From contig CAMWYJ010000013.1 of NCBI GenBank assembly GCA_947178445.1, positions 1 to 64,000 on the forward strand: 64,000 nucleotides of DNA, written 5' to 3'. The translations under genes and the position numbers were made by a program. Below the pieces are notes generated by a model. It searched no databases, was not told where the DNA came from, and saw only the letters and a list, made by a program, of their open reading frames with translations. The stretch is from an uncultured Clostridium sp. (GTDB lineage: Bacteria; Bacillota; Clostridia; Lachnospirales; Lachnospiraceae). Of the stretch, positions 26,505 to 35,206 are shown piece by piece. The number at the start of each line of letters is the position of its first letter. Position 1 is the stretch's first letter.

Positions 26505-27833
26505 TCATTCCCACTGCACGAACCGCTTCATATACACAATTCCTGTCACATCCGCAAGTAACCAGCCCACCGGTATTGCCCACCAGATTCCCAGCACACC
26601 AATCCCTGTAATTGGTGCCAGAGTATACGCAAGCACTACTCTCGTTCCTAAAGAGATAATGGTAAGTACCAATGACATCTCTGGCCGGTTAATGCCGCGA
26701 TAATAACCATACAACAGAAACAATATTCCAATTCCAAGATAAAATACACCTTCTATTCTGAGATATCCCATACCAATCTGAATAATTTCCGTCTCCCCCG
26801 CTTTCACAAAAATCATCATAAGATAACGGGCAAGGATATATACAAAAATAGAAATAGCAACACAGAAGCATACCGAAATCTGTATCGCTTCCTTCGTCCC
26901 ATTCCTGATTCTGTGTTTCGCCCCTGCACCATAGTTTTGCGAAATAAAAATGGAATATGCATTGCCAAATTCCTGCGCCGGCATATAGGCAAAGGTATCA
27001 ATCTTTACCGCTGCGGCAAATGCTGCCATCACCGATGCCCCAAAGGTATTGACAAGACCCTGTATCATTAAAATTCCAAAATTCATCACCGACTGTTGCA
27101 GCGAGGATGCCACGGAAAACCTTACAATCTCTTTCACTGCAAAGGCTTCCATATGCATATTCCTTTTTTTAAACCGCAGTTCCTTTTCAAAAATCCATGT
27201 ATAACCTGCAAGCCCAACACCGGACAAGCCCTGTGAAATCACAGTGGCAGTGGCAGCCCCTTTGATACCCCATCCAAAGCAAATCACAAATATCAAATCA
27301 AGCACCACATTGAGTACCGATGCTGCACCCAAGAAAAAAAGCGGTGCTATGGAATTGCCCAGAGACCGTAATAAAAACGCAAAAAAATTATACAAAAATA
27401 CAAAGAAAATTCCGCAAAACACAATTTCCACATAGTCCTGCATAAGTGAAGTTATCTCCTCTGGTATCCGCATCAGGAAAAGCACTGGCTTTACCAAAAC
27501 CAGTACCACCACATTTAACAGTATGGAAAAAACACCAATCAATACAAATGCAGTCTGTAAACGGTTTTGCATCTGCTCCTTTTCGCCTTTACCGTAATAA
27601 AATGAAAACACCGCCCCGCTTCCCATGCAAAGACCAATCAAAATAGAAGTTAAAAAGGTCATCAGCGTATAAGCAGAACCCACTGCCGCCAATGCATCAG
27701 AACTCACGAACCGCCCCACTACCCAGGTATCTGCAATATTATAAACCTGCTGTAGCAGATTTCCCAATATCATCGGTGCCGCAAAAAGCAATAATGAAGT
27801 TGTCTCGCTTCCTTTTGTTAAATCCCGTTTCAT
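26505..27833 (-). CDS. MATE-family efflux transporter
   Basis: The 442-residue protein has about 12 TMs arranged in two six-TM bundles, with the N-terminal MATE signature PMILGNLLQQVYNIADTWVV and VGSAYTLMTFLTSIL, and the second-bundle equivalent QEFGNAYSIFISQNYGAG. MATE pumps export drugs, metabolites or flavins by Na+ or H+ antiport. It belongs to the DinF/NorM-like clostridial branch. It is followed after 33 bp by rsmH. The SD is weak (CTGGAT). Confidence 0.95.
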   Translation of the reverse strand: MKRDLTKGSETTSLLLFAAPMILGNLLQQVYNIADTWVVGRFVSSDALAAVGSAYTLMTFLTSILIGLCMGSGAVFSFYYGKGEKEQMQNRLQTAFVLIGVFSILLNVVVLVLVKPVLFLMRIPEEITSLMQDYVEIVFCGIFFVFLYNFFAFLLRSLGNSIAPLFFLGAASVLNVVLDLIFVICFGWGIKGAATATVISQGLSGVGLAGYTWIFEKELRFKKRNMHMEAFAVKEIVRFSVASSLQQSVMNFGILMIQGLVNTFGASVMAAFAAAVKIDTFAYMPAQEFGNAYSIFISQNYGAGAKHRIRNGTKEAIQISVCFCVAISIFVYILARYLMMIFVKAGETEIIQIGMGYLRIEGVFYLGIGILFLLYGYYRGINRPEMSLVLTIISLGTRVVLAYTLAPITGIGVLGIWWAIPVGWLLADVTGIVYMKRFVQWE

Positions 27834-27956
27834 ATCAATCCAGCTTTTATCTTCAAAATATAATCTGATTCATCGTACAATCAAATCACATTATACCACG
27901 CCAGAGATAATACGAAAAGAGTACATAAAAAGTACTTTTACCAATTAGCAGCTAGC

Positions 27957-27991
27957 CCTGTGCGCTGCATGGTACCCACATACCACACAGG
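27957..27991 (-). terminator. Hairpin after the repeat lipoprotein gene
   Basis: CCTGTG (27957-27962) pairs with CACAGG (27986-27991), with an inner TGGTA/TACCA stem. There is no T-run, so its role as terminator is uncertain. It lies 26 bp after the stop codon of the lipoprotein gene. Confidence 0.3.
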
Positions 27992-28016
27992 ATAAGCATT
28001 CATTCAACTAAGGTAT

Positions 28017-29936
28017 TTAAAGTACCTGTTCACCATTTACATATAAATGATATCCGTTTGATGTCACGTTAGCGGTATTACCATCAAAGCCTGTCACATA
28101 ACTGTCACCGGTTAATGTCCATACGGCATCATCTAACAGGGTAACTGTTACTTCACCACCTTCACCATCCGGATTTACTGCCCCATAAAACTCACTTCCC
28201 TCCGATAAAGTCATACCAAGAGAAGAAATCGCATCTACTAAAATATTACCCTCTATTTTCTGATTAACAGCAGATAACACCACATCACCACCATTTGCGC
28301 CTTCTGTTCCCCAGCCACGGGATGAACTGTTACCCTCCACTCTTAAAAAGGTATCATTTGCCAACAAAAGTTCCACATTTTCCAACCCAATTGTGCAATC
28401 TGTATTCGTAACATAGAAAAAATCCCCCTTTGTTGCGGTAATACTGCCACCCTTTGCCAAAAAGCTTGCCTCACCTACATCCGCATCGCCTGACATACTT
28501 TGATAAATCATAATTCCATGAATATTTTCTGTAGAATCACCATTATAGGTATTCTCCATACTGCTTATTATATCACAATTTTCAAAGTAAACAGAATTTT
28601 TTCCTTCTACCACCACCCCTTCACTGGCATTGGATGTCAATGCAGCGTTCTTCACTGTAATGTCCGCAGTACAATATACCGCAGGACTGCCCGTTCCATT
28701 CGTCACATAATTCCCACCATTAACCATCACTACCCCACCGCCACGGTCACTACGGATTGCAGCAGCAGAATTTCCCTTTGTCTCCACATCAAGATTCTCA
28801 GCATTCATGGTTCCTCCTCCGGTAGTCTGAATACCTCCGGAATTATTTTCCGTAGTACGGATGGTGGAGTCAGAAATATTGACTGTCGTGCCTTCACCAT
28901 AACTAAAAACACCATTTCCATTTACTGCACTGGTGTCTATCGCTGCATTTTTGATATTCAGTGTTGCACCATTTAGGGCAAGCAGTCCTGCATTTGCTCC
29001 ATAAAAATCACCATTTTCTGTATTGGAAGACTTCCCACCTGTTTTCTCTATTGTAATTCCCTCTAAGTCTGCTGCCACACCATCTACCCGAAGTGCATTT
29101 TCATCATCACCGTCTGACGTATATGTTGCTCCGTCAACGATTCGTTCCGCCTCAGAACTATCTTCATCAATCACACTTGCAGCAGTTCCATTAGAGACGG
29201 TGTCACTTCCACCAAATCCACCGTTTGCGTTTAAATTGCGGACCACCACTGTAGCTGCATTATTATTGTCATCTATTGTAATCTCAAGAACTGCACCAAC
29301 TGCTATATCTTCAAGCGTTCCCTCTCCACTTCCCTGAAGGTATTCCAACGTAATCTGTGTCATTTCCGTCAAAGTAAAGGTCAGGCTCTCACCATTCGCA
29401 GTAAAAGTGTTCCCTCCCATTCCTGCAGGTGCATTACCCGGTGCGCCATTCCCATCTGGTTTTGCCGATATGTCTCCATTGCTGTTTCCCCCGCTTGGTG
29501 GTTCCGGCGCTTCTCCATTACCACTATCCTCCGGTTTTGCTGGCACTTCTCCATTGCTGTTTTCTCCGCTTGGCGGCTCCGGCGCCTCTCCATTGCCACT
29601 ATCCTCCAGTTTTGCCGGCATTTCTCCATTGCTGTTTTCCCCGTTTGGCGGCTCCGGCGCCTCTCCATTGCCGTTATCTTCCGGCTTTTCTGGTACCTGG
29701 CCATTTTGTCCACCCTGGTTTTCGCTTAATTCACCGATATCTGCTGTCACAGTATTCCCATCTAACGCCGTCACTTTGACAATCTGCGTATCCTCGGTTT
29801 TCTGTCCGGAATCAGAAAGCTCCTTTGCTACCTGGCTTTCTGTTCCTGTTTCTGCCTGGCTATCTCCACAACCTGTAAGCAGGGCTGCTGCCAACACAAA
29901 CGTTCCCGCATACACAAATAACTTGTTCCGTCTCAT
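28017..29936 (-). CDS. Repeat-rich beta-helix surface lipoprotein
   Basis: A 639-residue exported lipoprotein from ATG 29936: signal peptide with lipobox LLTGC (Cys23), a low-complexity Pro/Gly/Glu/Asn region made of three 25-residue repeats (EDSGNGEAPEPPSGENSNGE unit, about residues 86-160), a small beta domain (TFTANGESLTFTLTEMTQIT), and a long parallel beta-helix (about 255-600) of short turns rich in Asn, Gly, Val and Ile (LLALNGATLNIKNAAI, VEGKNSVYFENCDI). The fold fits adhesins or polysaccharide-binding proteins; I see no catalytic motif. The repeat linker probably spans the wall. The gene is monocistronic with a foldback element directly upstream. Confidence 0.85.
   Translation of the reverse strand: MRRNKLFVYAGTFVLAAALLTGCGDSQAETGTESQVAKELSDSGQKTEDTQIVKVTALDGNTVTADIGELSENQGGQNGQVPEKPEDNGNGEAPEPPNGENSNGEMPAKLEDSGNGEAPEPPSGENSNGEVPAKPEDSGNGEAPEPPSGGNSNGDISAKPDGNGAPGNAPAGMGGNTFTANGESLTFTLTEMTQITLEYLQGSGEGTLEDIAVGAVLEITIDDNNNAATVVVRNLNANGGFGGSDTVSNGTAASVIDEDSSEAERIVDGATYTSDGDDENALRVDGVAADLEGITIEKTGGKSSNTENGDFYGANAGLLALNGATLNIKNAAIDTSAVNGNGVFSYGEGTTVNISDSTIRTTENNSGGIQTTGGGTMNAENLDVETKGNSAAAIRSDRGGGVVMVNGGNYVTNGTGSPAVYCTADITVKNAALTSNASEGVVVEGKNSVYFENCDIISSMENTYNGDSTENIHGIMIYQSMSGDADVGEASFLAKGGSITATKGDFFYVTNTDCTIGLENVELLLANDTFLRVEGNSSSRGWGTEGANGGDVVLSAVNQKIEGNILVDAISSLGMTLSEGSEFYGAVNPDGEGGEVTVTLLDDAVWTLTGDSYVTGFDGNTANVTSNGYHLYVNGEQVL
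29457..29681 (-). repeat. 75-bp coding tandem repeat, three copies
   Basis: Three 75-bp units encode the 25-residue EDSGNGEAPEPPSGENSNGE... repeats in the linker of the surface lipoprotein. Copies differ by a few substitutions (PPN/PPS, EMPAKL/EVPAKP), so length may vary between strains without frameshift. Confidence 0.9.
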
Positions 29937-30036
29937 AAGAAATCCTCCACTTCTTTTCCACATTTTATCATCACTGGCTTTTAAAAGCTTACTTGGAATA
30001 GCCATACCAGGCTATCGCTCCTTCCATTTTATATAT

Positions 30037-30302
30037 TAGGTGTTTGCGAAACTCTTTTAACTTTACATTATAGTTGTGCAACATATACAATTCCATAAGC
30101 AGGTACTTTGGAGCCGTTGGTGCTTACATGCCGTACTTTGGCATGTTATGCACCACTACGAGCGACAAGTAGCACAATGCCTGAATACTTAGCGAGGCTT
30201 TGCCGAGCTTAGTAGGAAGGTATGCCTTGTGCTGCGTGCCAGCGTTGGATTGTATATGTTGCACAACGAAACAAAGAGAAAATTGAGTTTCGCAAACGCC
30301 TA
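30037..30302. mobile_element. MITE-like foldback element, GCGAAAC family (266 bp)
   Basis: Terminal inverted repeats TAGGTGTTTGCGAAACTC (30037-30054) and reversed TAGGCGTTTGCGAAACTC (30285-30302) match at 17 of 18 positions. The interior (AAGCAGGTACTTTGGAGCCG, TACTTAGCGAGGCTTTGCCG) is shared with the copies at 43834 and 46135, and sub-terminal TTGTGCAACATATACAA/TTGTATATGTTGCACAA form another long stem. It carries no ORF. It sits between the lipoprotein promoter and the end of the XRE-PurM gene. Confidence 0.85.
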
Positions 30303-30435
30303 TATATAAGTTATACTCCTATAATCTTAAAAAAAGCTTTAAATATTGTGACACAACTGTGAAAAAGCTGTGAAATCTTTAATCCTATCGTTTTCTTCGT
30401 AGCATAATCTATTCCATACAAAAATCTTTTTTCGA

Positions 30436-31686
30436 TTATAACCAATTCATCCGGTTTTCAAATTTTACTTTAGCATCACCTGTTTCAATTGTTCCAATCT
30501 CATAGCAATCATAGAACTGATTAATATGCTCCATGACTGCAGCCTTATCTTTTTGAGCTACTACGACATTAAAACCTACACCACAATTAAATGTCCGCAG
30601 CATTTCTTCATCGCTAATGTTTCCGTTATTTCGTATATACTTAAATAGGTTTAATATTTTCAATTTTGATAAATCAATTCTGGCACTCAGTCCATCCGGA
30701 ATCACCCTGCACAGATTTCCTTCTATGCCACCGCCTGTGATATGTGCCATTCCATGTATAACACCTTTATCAAACAACCCTTTGATTGACCTATAATATG
30801 GTGTATGCGGCTTCATAATCTGCTCTACAAATGTTAATCCGTCTATCTTATCCAACTTTATTTGCGGCATTTTATCCATCAATAACCGAACCAAAGTATA
30901 CCCATTTGTATGCAATCCATTTGATGCAATAGCTAAAACTGCATCTTTCTCTTCTATTGCAGAACCATCAATCACCTTTGATTTTTCAACAATGCCGGCA
31001 ATACTGGAAGTTAAGACATAAACTCCAGATTCTATAACCAATGGTTGAATAGATGTTTCTCCGCCCACAAGAGAGCATTCATTTGCTTTACAAGCGTCTG
31101 ATACACCTTTTACTAATGTTTTTATAGTATCTTTTTCTGCATTTCCACACACAATCGTATCAAGTACCGCCAACGGTTTTGCACCCATAACCACAATATC
31201 ATTAACCAGATGGTTAATCATATCGTGACAAATGTATTCTGTATATCCATATTCCATAGCTAGCTTTTGCTTTGATCCCGGCTCTTCCGACTTTAATACC
31301 AAAACAGGATTTTCAATATCAGGAAACTTAATATCATATAAAGAAGCAAATGGACCTAAACCATTCAAAACGCGACTATCTTTCGTTTCTAAATGCTTAG
31401 CCATTTCTTTCTTGATGGTATCTGTATAGGTAAGATCAACACCTGCCTTACTATAGGATAATTCTTCCTCATCTTTTTCACTTCCGGCCAAGATTTCATC
31501 AACTGACACCTCTAATACAATCGCCAAATCCCTCAAGATTTCAACATTGGGATAGGTTGCTCCATTCTCCCATTTAGATATTGCCTGAAAAGAAACATTT
31601 AACTTATCTGCCAACTGTTGCTGTGTCATACGAAGAGCCTTACGTTTTTCCATTATAAAATTTCCAACTTTAATACCATCAAGCAT
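30436..31686 (-). CDS. XRE helix-turn-helix fused to a PurM (AIR synthase)-like domain
   Basis: From ATG 31686 the 416-residue protein begins with an XRE-type helix-turn-helix (about 8-62: MTQQQLADKLNVSFQAISKW). A complete PurM-like domain follows (about 85-416). Family landmarks kept are VNDIVVMGAKPL, LVGGET, SNGLHTNGYTLVR and MAHITGGGIEGNL. The nucleotide loop, TDGVGTKL in AIR synthases, is SEEPGSKQKL here, and GGETAEMPG is GGETSIQPL. PurM makes aminoimidazole ribotide in purine synthesis; here the domain more likely senses a purine intermediate or ATP and controls DNA binding, though activity is not excluded. No purine gene is adjacent. A 19-bp perfect dyad lies just upstream of its promoter. 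Confidence 0.88.
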   Translation of the reverse strand: MLDGIKVGNFIMEKRKALRMTQQQLADKLNVSFQAISKWENGATYPNVEILRDLAIVLEVSVDEILAGSEKDEEELSYSKAGVDLTYTDTIKKEMAKHLETKDSRVLNGLGPFASLYDIKFPDIENPVLVLKSEEPGSKQKLAMEYGYTEYICHDMINHLVNDIVVMGAKPLAVLDTIVCGNAEKDTIKTLVKGVSDACKANECSLVGGETSIQPLVIESGVYVLTSSIAGIVEKSKVIDGSAIEEKDAVLAIASNGLHTNGYTLVRLLMDKMPQIKLDKIDGLTFVEQIMKPHTPYYRSIKGLFDKGVIHGMAHITGGGIEGNLCRVIPDGLSARIDLSKLKILNLFKYIRNNGNISDEEMLRTFNCGVGFNVVVAQKDKAAVMEHINQFYDCYEIGTIETGDAKVKFENRMNWL

Positions 31687-31710
31687 ACGAAATACCCCCG
31701 TTTTTATTTT

Positions 31711-31740
31711 ATAATAGCTTACGTTTCTATCGACAGACAA
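31711..31740 (-). promoter_or_regulatory. Predicted promoter of the XRE-PurM gene
   Basis: Minus strand: -35 TTGTCT (31735-31740), 18-nt spacer, -10 TATTAT (31711-31716). It lies 25 bp before the ATG at 31686 and supports that start over the upstream in-frame codon at 31767, which would precede the promoter. Confidence 0.55.
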
Positions 31741-31756
31741 TAACCATAAAAGGGAG

Positions 31757-31799
31757 TTTTTCGACATTATTCAACCATAGGTTGAATAATGTCGAAAAA
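31757..31799. promoter_or_regulatory. 19-bp perfect inverted repeat upstream of XRE-PurM
   Basis: TTTTTCGACATTATTCAAC (31757-31775) and its exact complement (31781-31799) flank a 5-nt centre. It ends 17 bp upstream of the predicted -35 box. It may be an operator for the XRE-PurM protein; it could also terminate the nitroreductase transcript, but the following T-run is poor (AAAAACTCCC). Confidence 0.6.
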
Positions 31800-31825
31800 A
31801 CATGTTACCCTTTTTGACTTAAAAT

Positions 31826-32416
31826 CTAATCAAAATACACAATGATATCTTCTATTTTCTTTCTTGGCCGCATAGATGGAGCCTCTGCCTTATATCCCAA
31901 GGCAATCGCTCCTACCAATTCTCCCGTCGAACCAATATACTCCATCAACTCCTGGTATGCAAAACATGTATTACCTATCCACAATGTCCCTATATTCAAC
32001 TCCTCTGCCTTAAGCAGCATATTTTCTATCGATGCGCCTATCGACAGCAGATCATTCATTTCCGTAAATCTATCATCCACGTCTAACTGCATAAATGGTG
32101 ATTTCCCATTCGTATTAAGTACAACAATTACGATTGGGGCAGTTTCCATAATCCTAAGAGTATTTTTAGCATCTAAAAGTCCACTCACTGATAATGGAAG
32201 TCTTGGACTTACCTCTTCTATTTCAATGCCCTTTTTCATAATGCCAAGCAATCTATCCTTTGCTTCACCACTATATACAAGGTATTTCCATGGCTGACGA
32301 TTCTTTGCAGAAGGTGCCACTCTTCCCGCATCTATAATCTGTTCTATTATAGTGCGTGAAACTGGTTCATCGGTATATTTTCTCACACTGCGTCTGGTAT
32401 ATATTGCTTCTAACAC
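31826..32416 (-). CDS. Nitroreductase-family FMN oxidoreductase
   Basis: The 196-residue flavoprotein starts at a GTG after AAGGAG. It has the family signature TRRSVRKYTDEPV (FMN-binding Arg residues), GRVAPSAKNRQPWKYLV, and the central IGASIENMLLKAEELNIGTLWIG. Such enzymes reduce nitro or quinone groups with NAD(P)H. It precedes XRE-PurM on the same strand with the 19-bp dyad between them, so it may belong to the same regulatory unit. Physiological substrate unknown. Confidence 0.92.
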   Translation of the reverse strand: MLEAIYTRRSVRKYTDEPVSRTIIEQIIDAGRVAPSAKNRQPWKYLVYSGEAKDRLLGIMKKGIEIEEVSPRLPLSVSGLLDAKNTLRIMETAPIVIVVLNTNGKSPFMQLDVDDRFTEMNDLLSIGASIENMLLKAEELNIGTLWIGNTCFAYQELMEYIGSTGELVGAIALGYKAEAPSMRPRKKIEDIIVYFD

Positions 32417-32441
32417 TTTATTTTTTCTCCTTCTCTCTTCT

Positions 32442-32630
32442 TTACCATGGTAGATACCGTAATTCTATTCGTCCCTGATTGATTGTATAGAGATTTGATT
32501 CTCCTGCCTGTTGCTTCCTTGTCCAGATAAGTTTTTCACAATAATACACATATTCCAGAGGAATTTCAAGTCTAACCCTGCTTTCCACCTTTTCAAAATA
32601 AAAATCCCAATGGCTACTGCAAACGGTTTC
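32442..32630 (-). pseudogene. Coding remnant after the 287-residue membrane protein gene
   Basis: On the minus strand, from 32630 to the TAA at 32442, an open stretch of 62 codons without a start reads as protein-like sequence, including SHWDFYFEKVESRVRLE and EYVYYCEKLIWTRKQQAG. A second frame just upstream reads IGVFVLENREIGNRLQ before a stop. Two indels would connect these to each other, so it looks like a decayed gene end. I do not recognise the family. Confidence 0.4.
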
Positions 32631-32644
32631 CTATTTCCCGGTTT

Positions 32645-33508
32645 TCAAGCACAAATACTCCTATCGGTTCTCAATCCGACTAATTCCGGCACATTTTTCT
32701 TCATATAATATAGTGCCACAAGGCAGATTGCACATATCAATATTCCATACTGAATATGGTGCAGCCTTATTTTCATCTCATATTCTTCCATGGCAAGGAC
32801 TTGTTCATTTTGAACCTCATATCCCATTTTTTTTAGATTTGTCAACCGCAGGCCATCCAAATCATGCCCGGCAAACAGCACTCTCACAGAATTTGCCTTC
32901 TTCGACAGCTTTGCGCCTTCTTCCACCGTACAGATTAAGGCAGCCTCCTGCTCTGGCTTTTCTTCCAGGATAACAAGCCAGGCCGAGTGAGAAATCGTTT
33001 GCGGCATATTCTCTTCCTCTGTTCCCGCTTCTTCCTCTAGATACTGGATTTTATATTCCGCTCCATGCTCCGTAGTGCCTTCTTTCTCAAATGATACATT
33101 ATTTCTCAAAAAACCTGCTTGAATTTCTTCAAATGCCGTCTCATTCACATAAAACTTTTTTTCGCTGCCTGATATCAGAATTCCATAAGCTGTTTCCATA
33201 TAAGACTTTGACAGCATCGTGCAAATCATCGTTGCTTCCTGGTTCCGGTATCTTATCGTTATCGGAACATCAAGACTTCGGCTTGCTGCTGCCACATCTT
33301 CTATCTGTGCTAATTCACTGAGCTGTGCATTCGTAACCGTATTTCCCCGTACCAGCTGATATTCCACGGGAGACTGCATATCATGATAAAGTTTTTCTGC
33401 ATTGTAAAGTACATTGATAAAAAATCCTGCTCCTGCCAGTGCAAAAATACACATTATTTTTACCGTATCATTCAGTTTTCTCAACCTTAAAAATTCACGA
33501 ATCTTCAT
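32645..33508 (-). CDS. Membrane-anchored extracytoplasmic protein of an ABC/CARDB operon
   Basis: This 287-residue protein has an N-terminal TM (17-35) and a C-terminal TM (about 252-270) around an extracellular domain of 215 residues that begins VEYQLVRGNTVTNAQLSELA and recalls the periplasmic MacB/FtsX-type domain, though only weakly. It overlaps the CARDB gene upstream by 14 bp and is the last gene of the operon. The C-terminus after the last TM is short and ends just before the coding remnant, so it may be truncated. No enzymatic motif seen. Confidence 0.75.
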   Translation of the reverse strand: MKIREFLRLRKLNDTVKIMCIFALAGAGFFINVLYNAEKLYHDMQSPVEYQLVRGNTVTNAQLSELAQIEDVAAASRSLDVPITIRYRNQEATMICTMLSKSYMETAYGILISGSEKKFYVNETAFEEIQAGFLRNNVSFEKEGTTEHGAEYKIQYLEEEAGTEEENMPQTISHSAWLVILEEKPEQEAALICTVEEGAKLSKKANSVRVLFAGHDLDGLRLTNLKKMGYEVQNEQVLAMEEYEMKIRLHHIQYGILICAICLVALYYMKKNVPELVGLRTDRSICA

Positions 33509-35141
33509 ACTTTTCTTCCATATCTTTTTCTATTGACCGAACATGCCAGAATCTTCTCGCAGCCAGTATCCCTATTGCTATAAACAGTATTCCTACAATC
33601 ACTGCCATGATCACCCACCACTGGCTGGTATCATCTGGTATCTCTTCCTCTCTTTTTTCACTAAGTGGTGACACGATTGTCGTTTCGAAAACCTTCTCTT
33701 CACTCATTTCCTTCCCCGCTTCATCTTCATAGTAGAAGGTAACTGTGCCCTGTGTCTTGCCATATAATGAATTCCCCGAAAGACCTACCGCAGTAATCTC
33801 CGTACTGCCGGACAAAGCACTGCCGGCTTCAATATCTCCAATAAATGCAGTCCGTTCTGCATTGAAACCATCTGCCTTTACCACTGCCCGTACATTGTAA
33901 AGCTTACCTCTCCCCAGATTCATTACCTGGGTCTGCAATTCTATCGTCTCACCCATCTGTATTTCTTTTGGGACCACAATCGGATCTATTTCAATCTTAA
34001 CTGGAAGTTCCACCATAATCTTTACGGTTCCCTGTCCTGTATAGGAATTTCCTTTACTATCTGCATAATCCAATGTAAGGGGAACACTATACTGTCCCTG
34101 TGGTGTGGCTGAATGTATGCGAAACTCATAAGTAACCTCGCAGGTTTTCTGCGTTTGAAGCTCCTCTACATAGACACTGTCCGACTTGCTTATCAATTCT
34201 ACCTGTTCAGCCGGTGCAGCAGTTACCAGCATATTTTTCACCATATCCTTTTTACTGGTATTCCTTAAGGTAATTTTTACCATAAAAGAATCTCCTGACT
34301 GAATAGTATCCTTTGAAAATGTATAGGAATCCACTATTACCTTCGGTGCAAACTGCGGATTTTCCGTTTCATCCGTTTGGGTATCTGCCGCCGTATCCAT
34401 GTCACTTCCATCGGTAATCGTCACATAAACTGTAAAATCCTGATGGACCTCATTCCCCTGCTCATCCTGTGCCGTTACAGTAATGATTACCGGATAACTC
34501 CCATTATAACGGTTCTTCTTTAAATCCAGGGTGTAGGATATCAGATAACATTCCTGCTCCATTCCTTTGTTTCCGATTTTATGCTTTTTTAAACTGACAT
34601 CCTTTTCATAATTTTTCTGCACAAAAGGAATGTTTTCTGCCTCTCCCAGATTTAACGACGATTTTACCTGATCTCCCTTCAATTTTGCTTTTGCCAGCAA
34701 AGGCAGCACAATCACCGCTTTTCCCTTTTTAACCTTTGGTACATATCCTTTTGAATAAGTTTTATCCATATCGGCATACAGATTCTTATTATCTATACAA
34801 AAAACTGTCATACTGGCGGAATCAGCCACACCAACATCATCCTCTTTGTCTTTTACTGCTTCCCCTTCTTCTGGTACTTCGTTTCCCTCTCCAGTCTTAT
34901 AGCTTCCCTGATCTGTCATTTCAGTCGCAAAAGTATTCTCCTGTTGTTTAAACTCTGCTGCCAATCCCCCCTTACCCTTCAAATCAAATCTCTCACAGCA
35001 AAAAGCAGGGGATTTGCCCCTTGCAGCAGCCGCCAAATACGAGCAAGCTTGCACTTGTCTCGTTGCTTCGCAGAAATAAAATCCCGCTGCTATTAAAATT
35101 GCAAGAAAAATAACTTCCCTAAACTTCTTCCATTTCATCAT
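33495..35141 (-). CDS. Large membrane-anchored protein with CARDB-type Ig domains
   Basis: A 548-residue protein with an N-terminal TM/signal (8-25), an acidic Glu/Asp linker, and at least two immunoglobulin-like domains of the CARDB/NPCBM-associated type. Typical strands are SYTFSKDTIQSGDSFMVKIT with LRNTSKKDMVKNMLVT, and VPKEIQMGETIELQTQVMNL. A C-terminal TM (about 518-538) and a basic tail complete it. It sits between the ABC ATPase and the 287-residue protein and is therefore likely the extracellular effector or receptor of the ABC system. Residues about 25-40 are encoded by a repeat element (see 35023). SD AAAGGAA. Confidence 0.8.
   Translation of the reverse strand: MMKWKKFREVIFLAILIAAGFYFCEATRQVQACSYLAAAARGKSPAFCCERFDLKGKGGLAAEFKQQENTFATEMTDQGSYKTGEGNEVPEEGEAVKDKEDDVGVADSASMTVFCIDNKNLYADMDKTYSKGYVPKVKKGKAVIVLPLLAKAKLKGDQVKSSLNLGEAENIPFVQKNYEKDVSLKKHKIGNKGMEQECYLISYTLDLKKNRYNGSYPVIITVTAQDEQGNEVHQDFTVYVTITDGSDMDTAADTQTDETENPQFAPKVIVDSYTFSKDTIQSGDSFMVKITLRNTSKKDMVKNMLVTAAPAEQVELISKSDSVYVEELQTQKTCEVTYEFRIHSATPQGQYSVPLTLDYADSKGNSYTGQGTVKIMVELPVKIEIDPIVVPKEIQMGETIELQTQVMNLGRGKLYNVRAVVKADGFNAERTAFIGDIEAGSALSGSTEITAVGLSGNSLYGKTQGTVTFYYEDEAGKEMSEEKVFETTIVSPLSEKREEEIPDDTSQWWVIMAVIVGILFIAIGILAARRFWHVRSIEKDMEEKYEDS
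35023..35073. repeat. CTTGGCTCGTT-family repeat embedded in frame in a gene (copy B)
   Basis: GCAGCAGCCGCCAAAT...GCAAGCTTGCACTTGTCTCGTTGCTT matches copy A at 5831-5894 over almost its whole length. It lies inside the CARDB gene just after the signal/TM segment and is translated as part of CEATRQVQACSYLAAAARG. The reading frame is intact, so the insertion was tolerated. Confidence 0.65.
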
Positions 35142-35206
35142 TTTTCATTCCTTTACTAAATCTATAAGCATTTTTAAGCAGGTCATTTCCGTTTTATCAA
35201 TTTTCA

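Noticed and set aside
29407-30039. Long plus-strand reading frame of about 210 codons opposite the lipoprotein gene
   Set aside because: It is the antisense of the Pro/Gly repeat region; composition follows the repeat, and no SD or family motif is present.
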